From assembly GCA_009779755.1 (NCBI GenBank), contig WRDO01000012.1, forward strand, positions 18,074 through 82,073: a stretch of 64,000 bases of DNA. Direction: 5' to 3'. Positions 16,990-26,901 of the stretch are shown piece by piece. Below the pieces are notes generated by a model that saw nothing but the letters and a program-made list of their open reading frames with translations, was not told where the DNA came from and made no database searches. A program made the position numbers and the translations under genes. Origin of the DNA: Defluviitaleaceae bacterium (GTDB lineage: Bacteria > Bacillota > Clostridia > Lachnospirales > WQUN01). How positions within the stretch are numbered: position 1 is the first letter of the stretch; every line of letters starts with the position of its first letter.

Positions 16990-18624
16990 GTGAAAATCTA
17001 CAACGTAGGAATTTACGCCCGCCTGTCGCAGGAAAACAAAAACAAACGATATGACGAGGACTCCGTGAGCATCGAAAACCAAGTGTCCATGTTGACCCGA
17101 TTTATCGCCATGATGCCCGGTTGGATTAAAACGCGCACCTATATCGACGACGGCGCAAGCGGCACAAATTTCCAACGGCGTGGTTTTATCGACATGATGG
17201 AGGATGTGCGCAGCGGAGTTATCAACCTTGTCTTGGTAAAAGACCTTTCGCGCTTCGGAAGAAATTACCTTGAAGCGGGGCACTACCTCGAAGAAGAACT
17301 GCCGGCGTTGGGTTGCCGATTTGTGGCAATTGGTGACAACATTGATACCGAAACGGGCGAAACGGATATCATGGCTTTTCTTAACGCTATAAATGACTAT
17401 TTCGTGCGAAACACAAGTGACCGCATCAAGTCCGTGATGTCAGCCAAGGCGAAGGACGGGCAAAAACTCAGCGGGGTTGTACCTTACGGCTACGACCGCA
17501 ATCCGAATGCGCGAACACGGTTGATTGTTGATGAATACGCCGCCGCGGTGGTTAGGAAAGTTTTTGCTTTGCGCTCGACGGGCATGGGGTACAACGCCAT
17601 CGCCGGGGTATTAAATAAAGAAGGCTTCACGCCGCCGCGCCGATATTATTTTGAACGTCAAGGGCGCACCACTAAGGCCGAATGTGCCGTAGCGTGGACG
17701 ATACGGACGATAAAGCTGATGTTGTGCAACGAAATTTACCTCGGTCATACCGTTTCCATGAAACGCGGCACACGTTCTTACCGCGACAGCCGAACCTATC
17801 TCCGTGATGAAAGCGAATGGATACGGGTGGAAAACACGCATCCCCCTATCATAACCACCGAGATTTGGGACAAGGTGCAAATTTTAAACCAAACGGCGAA
17901 GAAAATTGCCGCAAACCATCAAACACCGCAACAAAGGTTGTTTTCCGGTTTGCTCATTTGCTCGGATTGTAATGTTAAAATGGGGTATGCCAAGCATACG
18001 GAAACAAAAAAAGACGGCAGGGTCGCTGACTTCGGTGCATATGTTTGCCGGACATATATCGGTAGCGGATGCGTGGTATGTTCTTCCCACAGGATAAATG
18101 AGCGGACGCTGAAGGCATTGGTGATTTCCAATATACGGGAAGCAGCAAGCAAAGTCATTCGTGACGAAGCGGCGATGCAGGAGTCATTACAGCGTATTTT
18201 TTTGGATGAACGCAAAACAGGAAAAGCAAAAATGGCGCAAGAAAAACGCCTCCTTGAACAACAGCTTATTGAATACGATAACCGAATAGAAAAACTGTAT
18301 GACGAACGCGACGAAGGGCTTATTACGCCGGAAGATTTTTATGCATATGTTGGCGAAGTTGAAGCTCAACGGGAAGTGTCGGAAAAGCGGTGTTCTACCC
18401 TTCGCGAATCGATCCTCAAAGTCGAAACGAAAACCAACGACATCAATAAATGGATTTCCCTCATCAAAGAAAAATTCGCCACGGACGAAGCGGACAGGGA
18501 TTTGTTGGAAAGCCTGATTGACAGAATTGAAGTCGGGAGGAAGCAAACAGCGGACGGCGTACCGACACAAGATGTACGCATTTTTTACAAATTTGCGGGA
18601 GAAACCGTCAAACCTTCCCTATAG
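16990..18624 (+). CDS. Large serine recombinase (element integrase)
   Basis: 544 residues, GTG start. The resolvase domain is complete (YARLSQENKNK with the catalytic Ser near residue 13; VKDLSRFGRNYLEAG), followed by the recombinase domain, a zinc ribbon (CSDCNVKMGY ... CVVCSS) and a coiled coil near residues 400-460. Such enzymes integrate and excise elements at specific sites. It begins eight bases after the truncated recombinase and its stop codon abuts the interrupted peptidoglycan-binding gene. That is the usual position of an integrase beside its attachment site. Confidence 0.93.
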   Translation: MKIYNVGIYARLSQENKNKRYDEDSVSIENQVSMLTRFIAMMPGWIKTRTYIDDGASGTNFQRRGFIDMMEDVRSGVINLVLVKDLSRFGRNYLEAGHYLEEELPALGCRFVAIGDNIDTETGETDIMAFLNAINDYFVRNTSDRIKSVMSAKAKDGQKLSGVVPYGYDRNPNARTRLIVDEYAAAVVRKVFALRSTGMGYNAIAGVLNKEGFTPPRRYYFERQGRTTKAECAVAWTIRTIKLMLCNEIYLGHTVSMKRGTRSYRDSRTYLRDESEWIRVENTHPPIITTEIWDKVQILNQTAKKIAANHQTPQQRLFSGLLICSDCNVKMGYAKHTETKKDGRVADFGAYVCRTYIGSGCVVCSSHRINERTLKALVISNIREAASKVIRDEAAMQESLQRIFLDERKTGKAKMAQEKRLLEQQLIEYDNRIEKLYDERDEGLITPEDFYAYVGEVEAQREVSEKRCSTLRESILKVETKTNDINKWISLIKEKFATDEADRDLLESLIDRIEVGRKQTADGVPTQDVRIFYKFAGETVKPSL

Positions 18625-18640
18625 GTGCGTTTATACAGAA
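18610..18640. other. Probable right attachment junction of the element
   Basis: The recombinase reading ends with TAG at 18622-18624. Homology to the peptidoglycan-binding protein starts at once (from 18623: R-C-V-Y-T-E-W-Y-R). The crossover should lie within these ~30 bases. The partner half of the gene is not in this window. Confidence 0.6.
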
Positions 18641-20536
18641 TGGTACCGCGTACGTGGTCACAGCTTCGATATTACGAACAGCACCCAGTTTGACCAAATG
18701 TTCGTAGAAGGCGGGCAAATCTTCCGTACGATCGATGCGATGGTGGATCGTATCATCAACCGTTTCATTCGGCGCGAAGGGCATTTGGAACCTTTCTTCG
18801 CGGAATATTGTGACGGCCGCCGCTCGACGTGTCCCGGTTTATGGCAATGGAGCACGGTGACACTGGCCAACCAAGGGCGCAACGCGTTGCAAATCCTGCG
18901 CAATTTCTATCCGAACGACGTGCAGATCGTGGAAACCGATAATATCGGCTGGGTGCAGGAATCCTTCCCCGGTTTCGCATTGCGCCCCGGTATGAGCGGT
19001 ACCCCGGTACGGACGATCCAAACTTGGCTTAACCGCATTCGCGTCAATTTCCCGATCATACCGCGGATTGACAGCATAACCGGTGTGTACGGCCCGCAAA
19101 CCGAAGCGGCGGTACGCGCTTTCCAAAGCATACGCGAATTGGGGATGATGACCCCCAACGGCATCGTTGACCGCAATACGTGGCTGCGCATGAGCTTTAC
19201 CTTATCCGCGGTACAGCGGCTGGGCGAACTCACCAGCGAGGGTATCATCATGGGTATCGGGCGTACGCCGCCTACGGACATCATCCGTGAAGGCGCGCGT
19301 GGCCGCCTCGTGGCGCAAGCGCAATATATCATGAACTTTATCGCGCAATTCTACCCCGCGGTACCCATGGTTACGCAAAATTCCAGCTTCACCCGCGACT
19401 TCGCGAACGCCGTGCGTGAATTCCAGCGTGCCTTCGGGCTTAACGTTGACGGCGTAATCGGACCCAATACATGGCGTATGCTTTACACCGTATATTGGCG
19501 CATTCGCGACAATGTCAACCTTCCGCCATGGGAAGGCGGCGAAGTGCCGCCGCTCCCGCCGGGCCCGCCAATCCCCCCGGGTCCGCCAACCCCGCCGGGC
19601 GGCATCCCCCCGTACCCCGGGCAATTGATACGCGTCGGCGCACGCGGCGCAGACGTTGAACGTATCCAACGTTGCCTTAATTCCGTACGCCAACAAAACC
19701 CCTCCATCGGTTTGCTCGTCGTCGACGGCATCTTCGGACCGATTACGCAAGCAAGCGTAATGGAATTCCAACGCATCGCCAACCTAAACCCCGACGGTAT
19801 CGTCGGCCCGCTGACGTGGGGCGCGCTTATGCCCCGTTGCTACGGCCGCCCCATGCCGCCCTACCCCGGTTACCTGATGCGCGTGGGCGTAAGGGGCGAA
19901 AATGTACGGCAGGTACAATCCTGCTTAAATTCCGTGAACAATGCGGGTTTGGTGACGGACGGGATCTTCGGGCCGCTTACGCAAGCGGCGGTCATCAATT
20001 ACCAACGGGCCAACGGTTTAAATCCCGACGGAATCGTCGGACCCATCACTTGGGATCATTTGATGCGGCGTTGCGGGTTTACTCCGACGGCTGCGGGACG
20101 GGAAATCGTACCCGCCGCAATAGCGGAAGCCCCGGAAAACATGCACCCCATCGACAGGCCCCTGCCGGAAGCGGTAATGCAAGAATGCGCCTGCGTTTCG
20201 AATCCGATCATGACGATCCCAACGCCCGAGCCGTCCGAACCTCCTATAACATTCGAACCCCCAATGTTTACCATGCCCGTGCATCCCGTGATGCCCCTAC
20301 CCGTACCCGAGCAACCCGTCGAACCTCCGGTTATAGCGACCCCGTTGCCGATGCCGATGCCGTTGCCAACCCCGATGCCGATGCCCTTACCGTTACCGAC
20401 CCCGTTGCCGATGCCCATACCGCCGCCGACCCTTCCGCCCGATCACGTTTCGAACCTTTGCGACTTACCCATGGCGGAAATCGATGTCGAAGAGCTCCTT
20501 AAGTTATACCTTTTGAATAAATTGTGTAAGCGTTAA
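18623..20536 (+). pseudogene. SpoIID-like/peptidoglycan-binding sporulation protein, 5' end displaced by the element
   Basis: The reading begins mid-domain with VYTEWYRVRGHSFDIT and continues EYCDGRRSTCPG. In clostridial homologues this follows roughly 100 N-terminal residues that are missing here. Then come four PG_binding_1-type modules (for example VYGPQTEAAVRAFQS, VDGVIGPNTW, VDGIFGPITQAS, TDGIFGPLTQAA), the middle ones joined by Pro-rich linkers, and a Pro/Met-rich tail. The frame stays open into the recombinase gene (to a TTG at 18518), but that segment is not homologous. As it stands the gene is probably silent; excision of the element could restore it. Confidence 0.8.
20335..20437 (+). 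repeat. Pro/Met/Leu low-complexity tract
   Basis: Short degenerate repeats of CCGATGCCG/TTGCCG type encode alternating PMPLPTPMP motifs near the C-terminus of the peptidoglycan-binding protein. The tract is flexible in protein and slippage-prone in DNA. Confidence 0.7.
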
Positions 20537-20551
20537 GCAAACGTAAAAAAC

Positions 20552-20594
20552 GGGCGGGAATATAACCGAATCAAATCGGATCCCGCCCTTTTTT
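20552..20594 (+). terminator. Rho-independent terminator
   Basis: GGGCGGGA (20552-20559) pairs with TCCCGCCC (20581-20588), with an inner CCGA/TCGG stem, followed by six T. It ends the peptidoglycan-binding gene. Confidence 0.9.
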
Positions 20595-20610
20595 CGATGG
20601 GGGGATTGTG

Positions 20611-21795
20611 ATGAACAACCATGACTTTAATGTGGGAAAAGTAATCGTCACCTTAAACAGGGATTTTTTTTGCCATGATACTTCCGATTGTTATTACCCC
20701 GTTTTGGAAGGGGTCGAATTTACGAAGGTGGAAAATATATTCCGATCGGAGGCACGCGGATGCCCAAGGGGTGACATCATATTAGTCCATTTGGATTGCG
20801 GGGAGGAGGAATCGGTTTTTGATGCGATTGAAACGCTTACGGCAAACCCGATGGTCATGTTTGCCGAGCCCGATTTTATCTTTGACAACCATTTGATCCC
20901 CAACGACCCTTATTTCGGGTACCTTTGGGGATTGGAGCGGATCATGGCCCCCAATGCGTGGGACTATACCACGGGTAACGCCAACGTCGTCGTGGGTGTG
21001 GTGGACAGCGGCATCGATTTTACGCATCCGGATATTGCGGATAATATATGGTTTTCCCAAGACGGTTATCCCGGATGGAATTTTATCAATGACAGCGGCG
21101 ATTCCATGGATATGACCGGACACGGGACCCACGTTGCCGGGACGATCGGCGCGGTCGGCAACAATATGATCGGGATAACCGGGACCGCGTGGAACGTTAA
21201 ACTCGCTTCGCTTAAAATAGGGGAGAGCTGCTTCAGCCTTGCTTCGGCGGTTGCCGCCATTCAATATGCCAACGAAAACGATATCCCCATCCTCAACTGC
21301 AGCTGGGGCGGCCGGCATTATATCCCAAGCCTGAGGCACGCGATTGAGCAATACAACGGTTTGTTTATCGCTTCGGCGGGAAACAGCGGCTCTGATAACG
21401 ACCTTGACCCCGAGTTCCCCGCTTCCTTCGATTGCGACAACATCATTTCCGTCGCGGCTGCCAACACTTATGACGAACTGTCGCTGTTTTCCAACTACGG
21501 TGCGTTGAGCGTCGATCTCGCCGCACCCGGGACGTATATCTACAGCCTTTCCCTCGGGGGGGAATACAGCTATATGGACGGGACGTCCATGTCGGCCCCC
21601 TATGTGGCGGGAGCCGCCGCTTTATTAAAATCATATTTGCCGAACCTTACGGCTTTGGAAATGAAGGATATCATCCTGTCAAGCGTGAGCAAGCATCCCA
21701 ACCTTAACGGCCTCGTATCATCCGGCGGGATATTAAACGTCAATACCATGCTGAAGGTGGGAAACGATTACCATTCCGCTTTAACGGCCGCATAA
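20611..21795 (+). CDS. S8 family (subtilisin-like) serine peptidase without signal peptide
   Basis: 394 residues from ATG 20611, six bases after a G-rich RBS. The catalytic triad is visible: Asp in GVVDSGID (~residue 132), His in GHGTHVAG (~172) and Ser in GTSMSAPYVAG (~325); the oxyanion Asn lies in ASAGNSGS. The first ~100 residues look like an I9-type propeptide ending EPDFIFDNHLIPNDP. No signal peptide or membrane segment is seen, so it is cytosolic, spore-associated or exported by another route. It follows a sporulation-type peptidoglycan-binding gene; a role in spore coat or germination is a guess. Clostridial Csp germination proteases are longer. Confidence 0.9.
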   Translation: MNNHDFNVGKVIVTLNRDFFCHDTSDCYYPVLEGVEFTKVENIFRSEARGCPRGDIILVHLDCGEEESVFDAIETLTANPMVMFAEPDFIFDNHLIPNDPYFGYLWGLERIMAPNAWDYTTGNANVVVGVVDSGIDFTHPDIADNIWFSQDGYPGWNFINDSGDSMDMTGHGTHVAGTIGAVGNNMIGITGTAWNVKLASLKIGESCFSLASAVAAIQYANENDIPILNCSWGGRHYIPSLRHAIEQYNGLFIASAGNSGSDNDLDPEFPASFDCDNIISVAAANTYDELSLFSNYGALSVDLAAPGTYIYSLSLGGEYSYMDGTSMSAPYVAGAAALLKSYLPNLTALEMKDIILSSVSKHPNLNGLVSSGGILNVNTMLKVGNDYHSALTAA

Positions 21796-21799
21796 TAAA

Positions 21800-21837
21800 C
21801 GAGGGCGCAACCCCATAACGGTTGGCCCTCGTTTTTT
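21800..21837. terminator. Bidirectional terminator
   Basis: CGAGGGC and GCCCTCG arms, with an inner CAACC/GGTTG stem, are followed by TTTTTT on the plus strand and TTTATTA on the minus strand. It lies between two convergent genes. Confidence 0.85.
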
Positions 21838-21850
21838 GGCATAATACCCA

Positions 21851-24772
21851 TCAATCCACCCGTAACCCCAATATCGGCGCGAAGGGGGTTACGACCCCAT
21901 GCTCCACCGCGGCGTTCGTATTTATGATCGATATATTACGCAGCATACCCAAGCCGTAAACGGGCGTACCATCCCGATCATCCCTCCCCAAGCAACGCAA
22001 GTCCCACCAATTGCTTTGGAAGTTGCGCAATTGACCGCGGTAAGCCACGTCCGCCGGGTCGGCGTAACCGATAAATATTGAACGCCCTTCCATTTCAATA
22101 TTACGGATCGTGATATTGTCCACTCCGTACATATATATATCACCGTTAATCGTTGCTTCATGACCTGCCCAATTGGTAAGAATCGTGGGGTTGTTCAGGT
22201 TCCCGCTTGCGTTGACGGGGATGGTAACGTTTTCATTAAATACCCCGCGCAGGAATAACGTGTCCCCATGCCACAATAACGTCACGGCATGGCTTACGGT
22301 ACGCCACGGGTTGTTATGCGAACCGTCCTGTTTGTCGTTGCCCGTATCCGCGCATACGTATCGGCGGGTAGGGCTGTTGCGCATAGCTTCGATGATGTCT
22401 TCCCGCGTGACGACCAAGACGGCCGCGGCTTCGGGTAACGTGCGCCACCAATGGGGCGTGTGGAAGTTACGTACGATGTAGCTCGTACGTCCCGATACGG
22501 GGTTATAGTAGGGGATGCGCACAAAAAAACGTACGCCCGGGTAGCGGGATTCGGGGTGCGGCGTACCGCGTACGCTGCCCATCGTCCACGGTGCGTTAAG
22601 GGACGCGATCCTCGAAAAGTCGATGTCACCCTCGTTACCGTAACCGAACGAAACGATCCCCCGATAAGCGTTGTCGGAAAAGAACCCTTGCTGCACGCTT
22701 AAACGGCCGCCGTAACCCGACGCCGCGTGCACTTCATAACCGAATGCCCAGTTCAGAATACCGGCTATCACATTTCGGCGCTGGGGGGAATCGGCGGGTA
22801 CGGCATCGGAAACAGGCATTTCCTTCACCCGCTCCTCGAAATAGCGCGCGATATTACGCCCTACCCGCGAAAGCGATAAGGGATTTGAAACGCTTCCGCG
22901 TACATCGGTCCGACTCAGGTATTGCATGATTTCGTTGGCGGCGGGGAGCACCTGTACATAAGCGCGGTAATCCGCCATCGCCGTTTCGAACAAGGGTAAC
23001 CGTGCGGATGCCATGGTATTTTTTATACGCTCGATGTCCGCTCCCGCGTCGTTTGCGTATGCCGTGCGGGTAAAATCGCCGACATCCGTACCCTGCGAAA
23101 AGTCCATACCTTTTATGGGAGAGGATTCCGCGCGGACGTTTCCGCCCAACAAATTCGTGTGGGGTAATGCGGATTCGACCGCTCTGCCGAACATGGGCCG
23201 CCCGTAGATGACGTTCCCTTCGAAGGAAAGGTACGCCTTTCTCGACACCCCCGCGTCGTTGTCGTTCCAGCCGGAAACAAGGTAACGGATATTATGGTTG
23301 GGATCGGTTACGCGTACGCCCGCGTCGATGAAGCAGATGATGATATTATCCGCAAAATGAAAGTTTCGGTTCATTTCCCTGCCCGAATGGTTATTATTGA
23401 TATTGACCGCACCGTTTACGTTCCCGCTTGCGCCGCGTACCATATCACGGGCGATCAGCGTATTGTTACGCACGTCGATATCGCGCGCGCCGAACGTCCC
23501 GCCCAGCAGCAGCGCGCCCTGTCGGTTGTTGGCTACGATATTGTGGTAGATACGTATGTTTTCCGCCATTACGGGTTCGGGTCCGTCCCAGCGTGCGTGT
23601 GAGGGTTCCGTCCCCACCGATATACCGCAGCTGGAACCGGAAACGATGTTGTACCTAATGGTAATATCGAGCGCGCCGTCCACGTATATCCCCGACGCAC
23701 CGCCGCAACCCTCGTATGCGTGGTTGCCGTAGCCGATATTGTTGATCACGACATTACCCTCGACGATGCCGCGTCGCGCCCGATTCCAATCCGCGCGGGC
23801 GTTCGCGCTTGTCCCCGTACCCGTAATCCAGCCCCACAAGCCGATCACATTTATCCCGATATTATTATTGTTGTGTACGTAGTTGTTGCGTACGGTAAAA
23901 TCCGCCACGTTGCCGGCGACAACGATATTTTCCGTCCAGCCCACGCGGTTGTATGCAACCTCGTTGCCCTCAATTAATAAATCACGCAACGCGTTTTCTT
24001 CACGGTGGGCGCGCCCGTATACTTGTATGGCGGAACCGTTGGCCCCCGGTGCGTTGGGCGTAGGGTAGCCGAAAGTGTCGCCGTCCATGCCCCATATCGT
24101 GTTGTTTACGATTTCAACGCCTTGGCTGCGCCCGCTTGGGTTTGATGTCTCCACCAACACAGCGGCGGGGGTGGAAAAACCAAAGTTAACCGGCGCGTTG
24201 TTTTGTATCACCAAGCCGTAGATGCGTATATAATCCGAATCCCTGATGATAATCATTTGAGGTTGACCGAATTCGCCGACTTCGTTGAGCGAACCGTCCA
24301 GCACCGCCGTTTCCCCCGGGTAATTACGTACGGTGAGGAAAGCGGGGGCTTCGCCTTGCAATCGGTCGCGCCCCGTGTCATCGTATCGGCTGCCCGAAAT
24401 CATAAATTGTTGGAAGTAGATACCCTCACGGATGTAAATCGTTTGGTTGCCTTTATCCCGGTTCGTATTCGCGGCGTTGACGGCACGTTGCACCGTGGCG
24501 AAGGGGTTTTCCTTACTGCCGTCGTTTGTGTCCGATCCGGTCACGCATACATAAAAATAATAATCACCCACGACAGGGCGCGGGCGGGGTGTGATTTCGG
24601 GGGAATCCCCCATGGGTATTGGTGAATTACTTGGTTTTTCCGTTGGGGGATGCTCCGCGGGGGGGTCGGGATTCGGGGGCTTATCATTCGAACGCATCAT
24701 AAAAAAAATACCGGTCCCGTATAAAAAGATAATTACGCAGGCATAGATTGCAAAGGTTTTTTTGTTTTTCAT
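21851..24772 (-). CDS. Membrane-anchored right-handed parallel beta-helix protein
   Basis: 973 residues. An N-terminal hydrophobic helix (residues ~7-25) anchors or exports it, followed by a Pro-rich linker (25-65). A DUF1565-type opening (YVCVTGSDTNDGSKENPFAT) leads into many beta-helix coils (VVAGNVADFTVRNNYVHNN; SGIYVDGALDITIRYNIVS). A second, shorter module of the same type begins near residue 840 (CADTGNDKQDGSHNNPW). These folds typify polysaccharide lyases, epimerases and hydrolases. It is clearly paralogous to the cytosolic protein at 40996-42567. It lies nine bases after the HAD gene in one operon. Substrate is not known; the neighbouring operon suggests a galactose- or galactosamine-rich glycan. 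Confidence 0.85.
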   Translation of the reverse strand: MKNKKTFAIYACVIIFLYGTGIFFMMRSNDKPPNPDPPAEHPPTEKPSNSPIPMGDSPEITPRPRPVVGDYYFYVCVTGSDTNDGSKENPFATVQRAVNAANTNRDKGNQTIYIREGIYFQQFMISGSRYDDTGRDRLQGEAPAFLTVRNYPGETAVLDGSLNEVGEFGQPQMIIIRDSDYIRIYGLVIQNNAPVNFGFSTPAAVLVETSNPSGRSQGVEIVNNTIWGMDGDTFGYPTPNAPGANGSAIQVYGRAHREENALRDLLIEGNEVAYNRVGWTENIVVAGNVADFTVRNNYVHNNNNIGINVIGLWGWITGTGTSANARADWNRARRGIVEGNVVINNIGYGNHAYEGCGGASGIYVDGALDITIRYNIVSGSSCGISVGTEPSHARWDGPEPVMAENIRIYHNIVANNRQGALLLGGTFGARDIDVRNNTLIARDMVRGASGNVNGAVNINNNHSGREMNRNFHFADNIIICFIDAGVRVTDPNHNIRYLVSGWNDNDAGVSRKAYLSFEGNVIYGRPMFGRAVESALPHTNLLGGNVRAESSPIKGMDFSQGTDVGDFTRTAYANDAGADIERIKNTMASARLPLFETAMADYRAYVQVLPAANEIMQYLSRTDVRGSVSNPLSLSRVGRNIARYFEERVKEMPVSDAVPADSPQRRNVIAGILNWAFGYEVHAASGYGGRLSVQQGFFSDNAYRGIVSFGYGNEGDIDFSRIASLNAPWTMGSVRGTPHPESRYPGVRFFVRIPYYNPVSGRTSYIVRNFHTPHWWRTLPEAAAVLVVTREDIIEAMRNSPTRRYVCADTGNDKQDGSHNNPWRTVSHAVTLLWHGDTLFLRGVFNENVTIPVNASGNLNNPTILTNWAGHEATINGDIYMYGVDNITIRNIEMEGRSIFIGYADPADVAYRGQLRNFQSNWWDLRCLGRDDRDGTPVYGLGMLRNISIINTNAAVEHGVVTPFAPILGLRVD

Positions 24773-24781
24773 ACGCCACCC

Positions 24782-25402
24782 CTATAAATAAAAGAATATT
24801 TCCTCCGGGCTCCGCAATACCGCGTCGAACAACCCTTTTTCATTATGGTCAAGGTATCCCCATCCTGCGCCCAACGCCGTGACGGCGTTGCCCTTAGCCG
24901 CTTCCGCGTCCTTAAACATGTCGCCGACCATTACGAAATTACGCGGGTCTCCCCCATCGATAATACGTTTTACCATATCGATCTTCTGCGGTTCGCCGCA
25001 ATGGATCCCCGTAAACAAATCCGTTATACCCGCCGCTTTTAACGTATTGCCCACATGACGTTCGCTGCCCGTACTCGCAATAAAAAGGGGATGTCCTTTT
25101 TCCGCCAGACTTGCGAGCATTTCGCGCACCTCGGGGAACAAGATATCCCGTCCGATCTTTGTTATATTTTCCGCTTCCAACGCATCTACATCGTCGGCGA
25201 TGTCAACCAACGTTTTTTCAGGCAAATCGGGGAACAGCTTCGCATGGAATTCGAGCCCGCCCAAACCCATTGCCGCACGGATGTGCGCATCCGTTATTTC
25301 AGGCAAGCCGTATTTACCCGCCAACGCCTTTATCGCCGGGCTTGTTGCCTGCGCCGTTGCCGTCAGCGTGCCGTCCATATCAAATATCACGTGTTTCTTC
25401 AT
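24782..25402 (-). CDS. HAD superfamily phosphatase
   Basis: Small-molecule phosphatase of the phosphoglycolate/beta-phosphoglucomutase-like subfamily. The nucleophile motif FDMDGTLT is at residues ~5-12, the Ser/Thr motif in FIASTGS near 104, and the acidic motif VMVGDMFKDAEAA near 158. I chose the ATG at 25402 (MKKHVIFDMDG), which puts the DxD motif at the usual distance from the start; an ATG 14 codons upstream has no RBS. A TTGACA on the minus strand (25466-25471) with a weak -10 fits this start. 206 residues. Confidence 0.88.
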   Translation of the reverse strand: MKKHVIFDMDGTLTATAQATSPAIKALAGKYGLPEITDAHIRAAMGLGGLEFHAKLFPDLPEKTLVDIADDVDALEAENITKIGRDILFPEVREMLASLAEKGHPLFIASTGSERHVGNTLKAAGITDLFTGIHCGEPQKIDMVKRIIDGGDPRNFVMVGDMFKDAEAAKGNAVTALGAGWGYLDHNEKGLFDAVLRSPEEIFFYL

Positions 25403-25540
25403 TATAACGTCATCCCTGTCTGTTAAAATCATCAATGTATCCATTCTGCCTATATTACGCTATAATGTCAATCGCTGTTGATACAATGCATTACAAACCG
25501 GCAGGGCTTGTCATAACAAAATCGGGAATGGGGATTACCC

Positions 25541-26782
25541 ATGTACGGCGGCGCGAAAAACGTAAGGCGTAATCTAATCCTGTTCTTCGTTGACGGCATC
25601 ACGTTTATGCCCACGATGACGCTTATATGCATCACGACGGTAATCCCGTTCTTTTTGGAACAACTGAACGCTTCGACCTTCCAAATCGCCTTAGCCGCTT
25701 CGATGGCCTTGGCCTGCACGATCGTAACGCAACCCTTCTTCGGTTCGATCGCTTCCCGCGTTAAATCAATGCAAAAAACGTTTACCAAAATCCTTTTTAT
25801 CCAGCGCTTCATCTTCTTCGCGTTTGTTTTAAGCATCCCGTTATTCACGGGGAATTACCAATTGCTGATATGGGTCTTCCTTATCTTTTGGTGTATCTTT
25901 AATTTGTTCGTAGGTTCGTACACGGTGTTTTTCGTGCCGCTTCTGCTTAAACTCCTGCCGCCGGATAAACGGGGAGCATTACGCGGTTCGGGTTTGGCTA
26001 TCGGTTCCGGCTTGGGTGTGGGTGCGGCGGCGTTAATCCCCGTGATCGTCAACCGTGTGGCGTTCCCGTACAATTTTGTTATCATTTTCTCCGTCGGCTG
26101 CGTGTTCCTCCTCCTAAACGCGCTTGTCTTTTTTCTGATGAAAGAACATGAGGACGACGAGCCCCGCGTACCCATGAATATATTGGAATATATAAAAGGC
26201 ATCCCGACGTCTGTTTTGGTCGATAAGCCCTTCCGCGCGATGGTGTTTATGTGCAGCTTTTTGGTCGTGGGTCATGCGCTCCGTGTTTTTTATACCGTAT
26301 ACGCCATACGCGTATTTGAAGCGACGGAATACAACATCGCGATGCTGGCGGGGTTGGCGGTCGTCGCGAATGCCGTCGGTTTCGTCGTCTTTGGCCTTAT
26401 CATCGACAAATACGGCCCTTGGATCAATTCCGTGATTTCGGCTATTTTGCTTGTGTTGGCGGGTGCTGTTGCGCTGGTGACGAATACGCTCGGTTTCCTT
26501 TTCGCGGCGTGGGTGGTATCCAGTTTTGCCAACAGCGCGTACGGTTCGGTTATGTCGATATTGATCGGCGAGGTCACGCCTGCGGGTAAACTGCCGCTGT
26601 ACGCGGGTGTGATGAATATTATTTCGCTTACCCTGTCTTCCGTTGTATTGCTGTTGCTCGCGCCCGTGTTGGAAAACACGGGATTCTTTTTGCTTTTTGT
26701 CGTGGTTGCGGTATGCGGCATATTCAGCCTTGTGACAAACTTTTTACTACTGAAGAAATATTTGTATAAAAAATCTGCTTGA
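25541..26782 (+). CDS. MFS transporter
   Basis: 413 residues with about 12 hydrophobic segments and the loop 2-3-like FFGSIASRVKSMQK, typical of the major facilitator superfamily. It is an inner-membrane secondary transporter; the family is broad and the substrate cannot be read. It is divergent from the HAD/beta-helix pair, and its stop codon lies inside the promoter of the large sugar operon. A role in moving mono- or oligosaccharides released by neighbouring enzymes is plausible but unproven. Confidence 0.88.
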   Translation: MYGGAKNVRRNLILFFVDGITFMPTMTLICITTVIPFFLEQLNASTFQIALAASMALACTIVTQPFFGSIASRVKSMQKTFTKILFIQRFIFFAFVLSIPLFTGNYQLLIWVFLIFWCIFNLFVGSYTVFFVPLLLKLLPPDKRGALRGSGLAIGSGLGVGAAALIPVIVNRVAFPYNFVIIFSVGCVFLLLNALVFFLMKEHEDDEPRVPMNILEYIKGIPTSVLVDKPFRAMVFMCSFLVVGHALRVFYTVYAIRVFEATEYNIAMLAGLAVVANAVGFVVFGLIIDKYGPWINSVISAILLVLAGAVALVTNTLGFLFAAWVVSSFANSAYGSVMSILIGEVTPAGKLPLYAGVMNIISLTLSSVVLLLLAPVLENTGFFLLFVVVAVCGIFSLVTNFLLLKKYLYKKSA

Positions 26783-26806
26783 CACGGCATTATTTTTATA
26801 TATACT
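26779..26806 (+). promoter_or_regulatory. Sigma-A promoter of the large sugar operon
   Basis: TTGACA (26779-26784) and TATACT (26801-26806) are separated by 16 bases, about 95 bases upstream of the first gene. The -35 overlaps the MFS stop codon. CATATAG occurs just downstream at 26810-26816 and again near 26840, a possible regulator site for the GntR protein of the operon. Confidence 0.75.
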
Positions 26807-26901
26807 TCACATATAGTCATCCGTTGTTATGCCATGTCATATAGGTAGTTTTGTTCTTTAAACGGCTTTATCCTTGTTTTTACGGGGGAGGGATGGTCAA
26901 T

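Noticed and set aside
18518..18622. Possible new 35-residue N-terminus for the peptidoglycan-binding protein starting at a TTG inside the recombinase
   Set aside because: This stretch is the recombinase C-terminus in another frame, has no RBS and no homology to the protein family.
20611..21795. CspB/CspC-type germination protease
   Set aside because: The protein is shorter than the Csp family and lacks its internal insertion; only the subtilase triad is certain.
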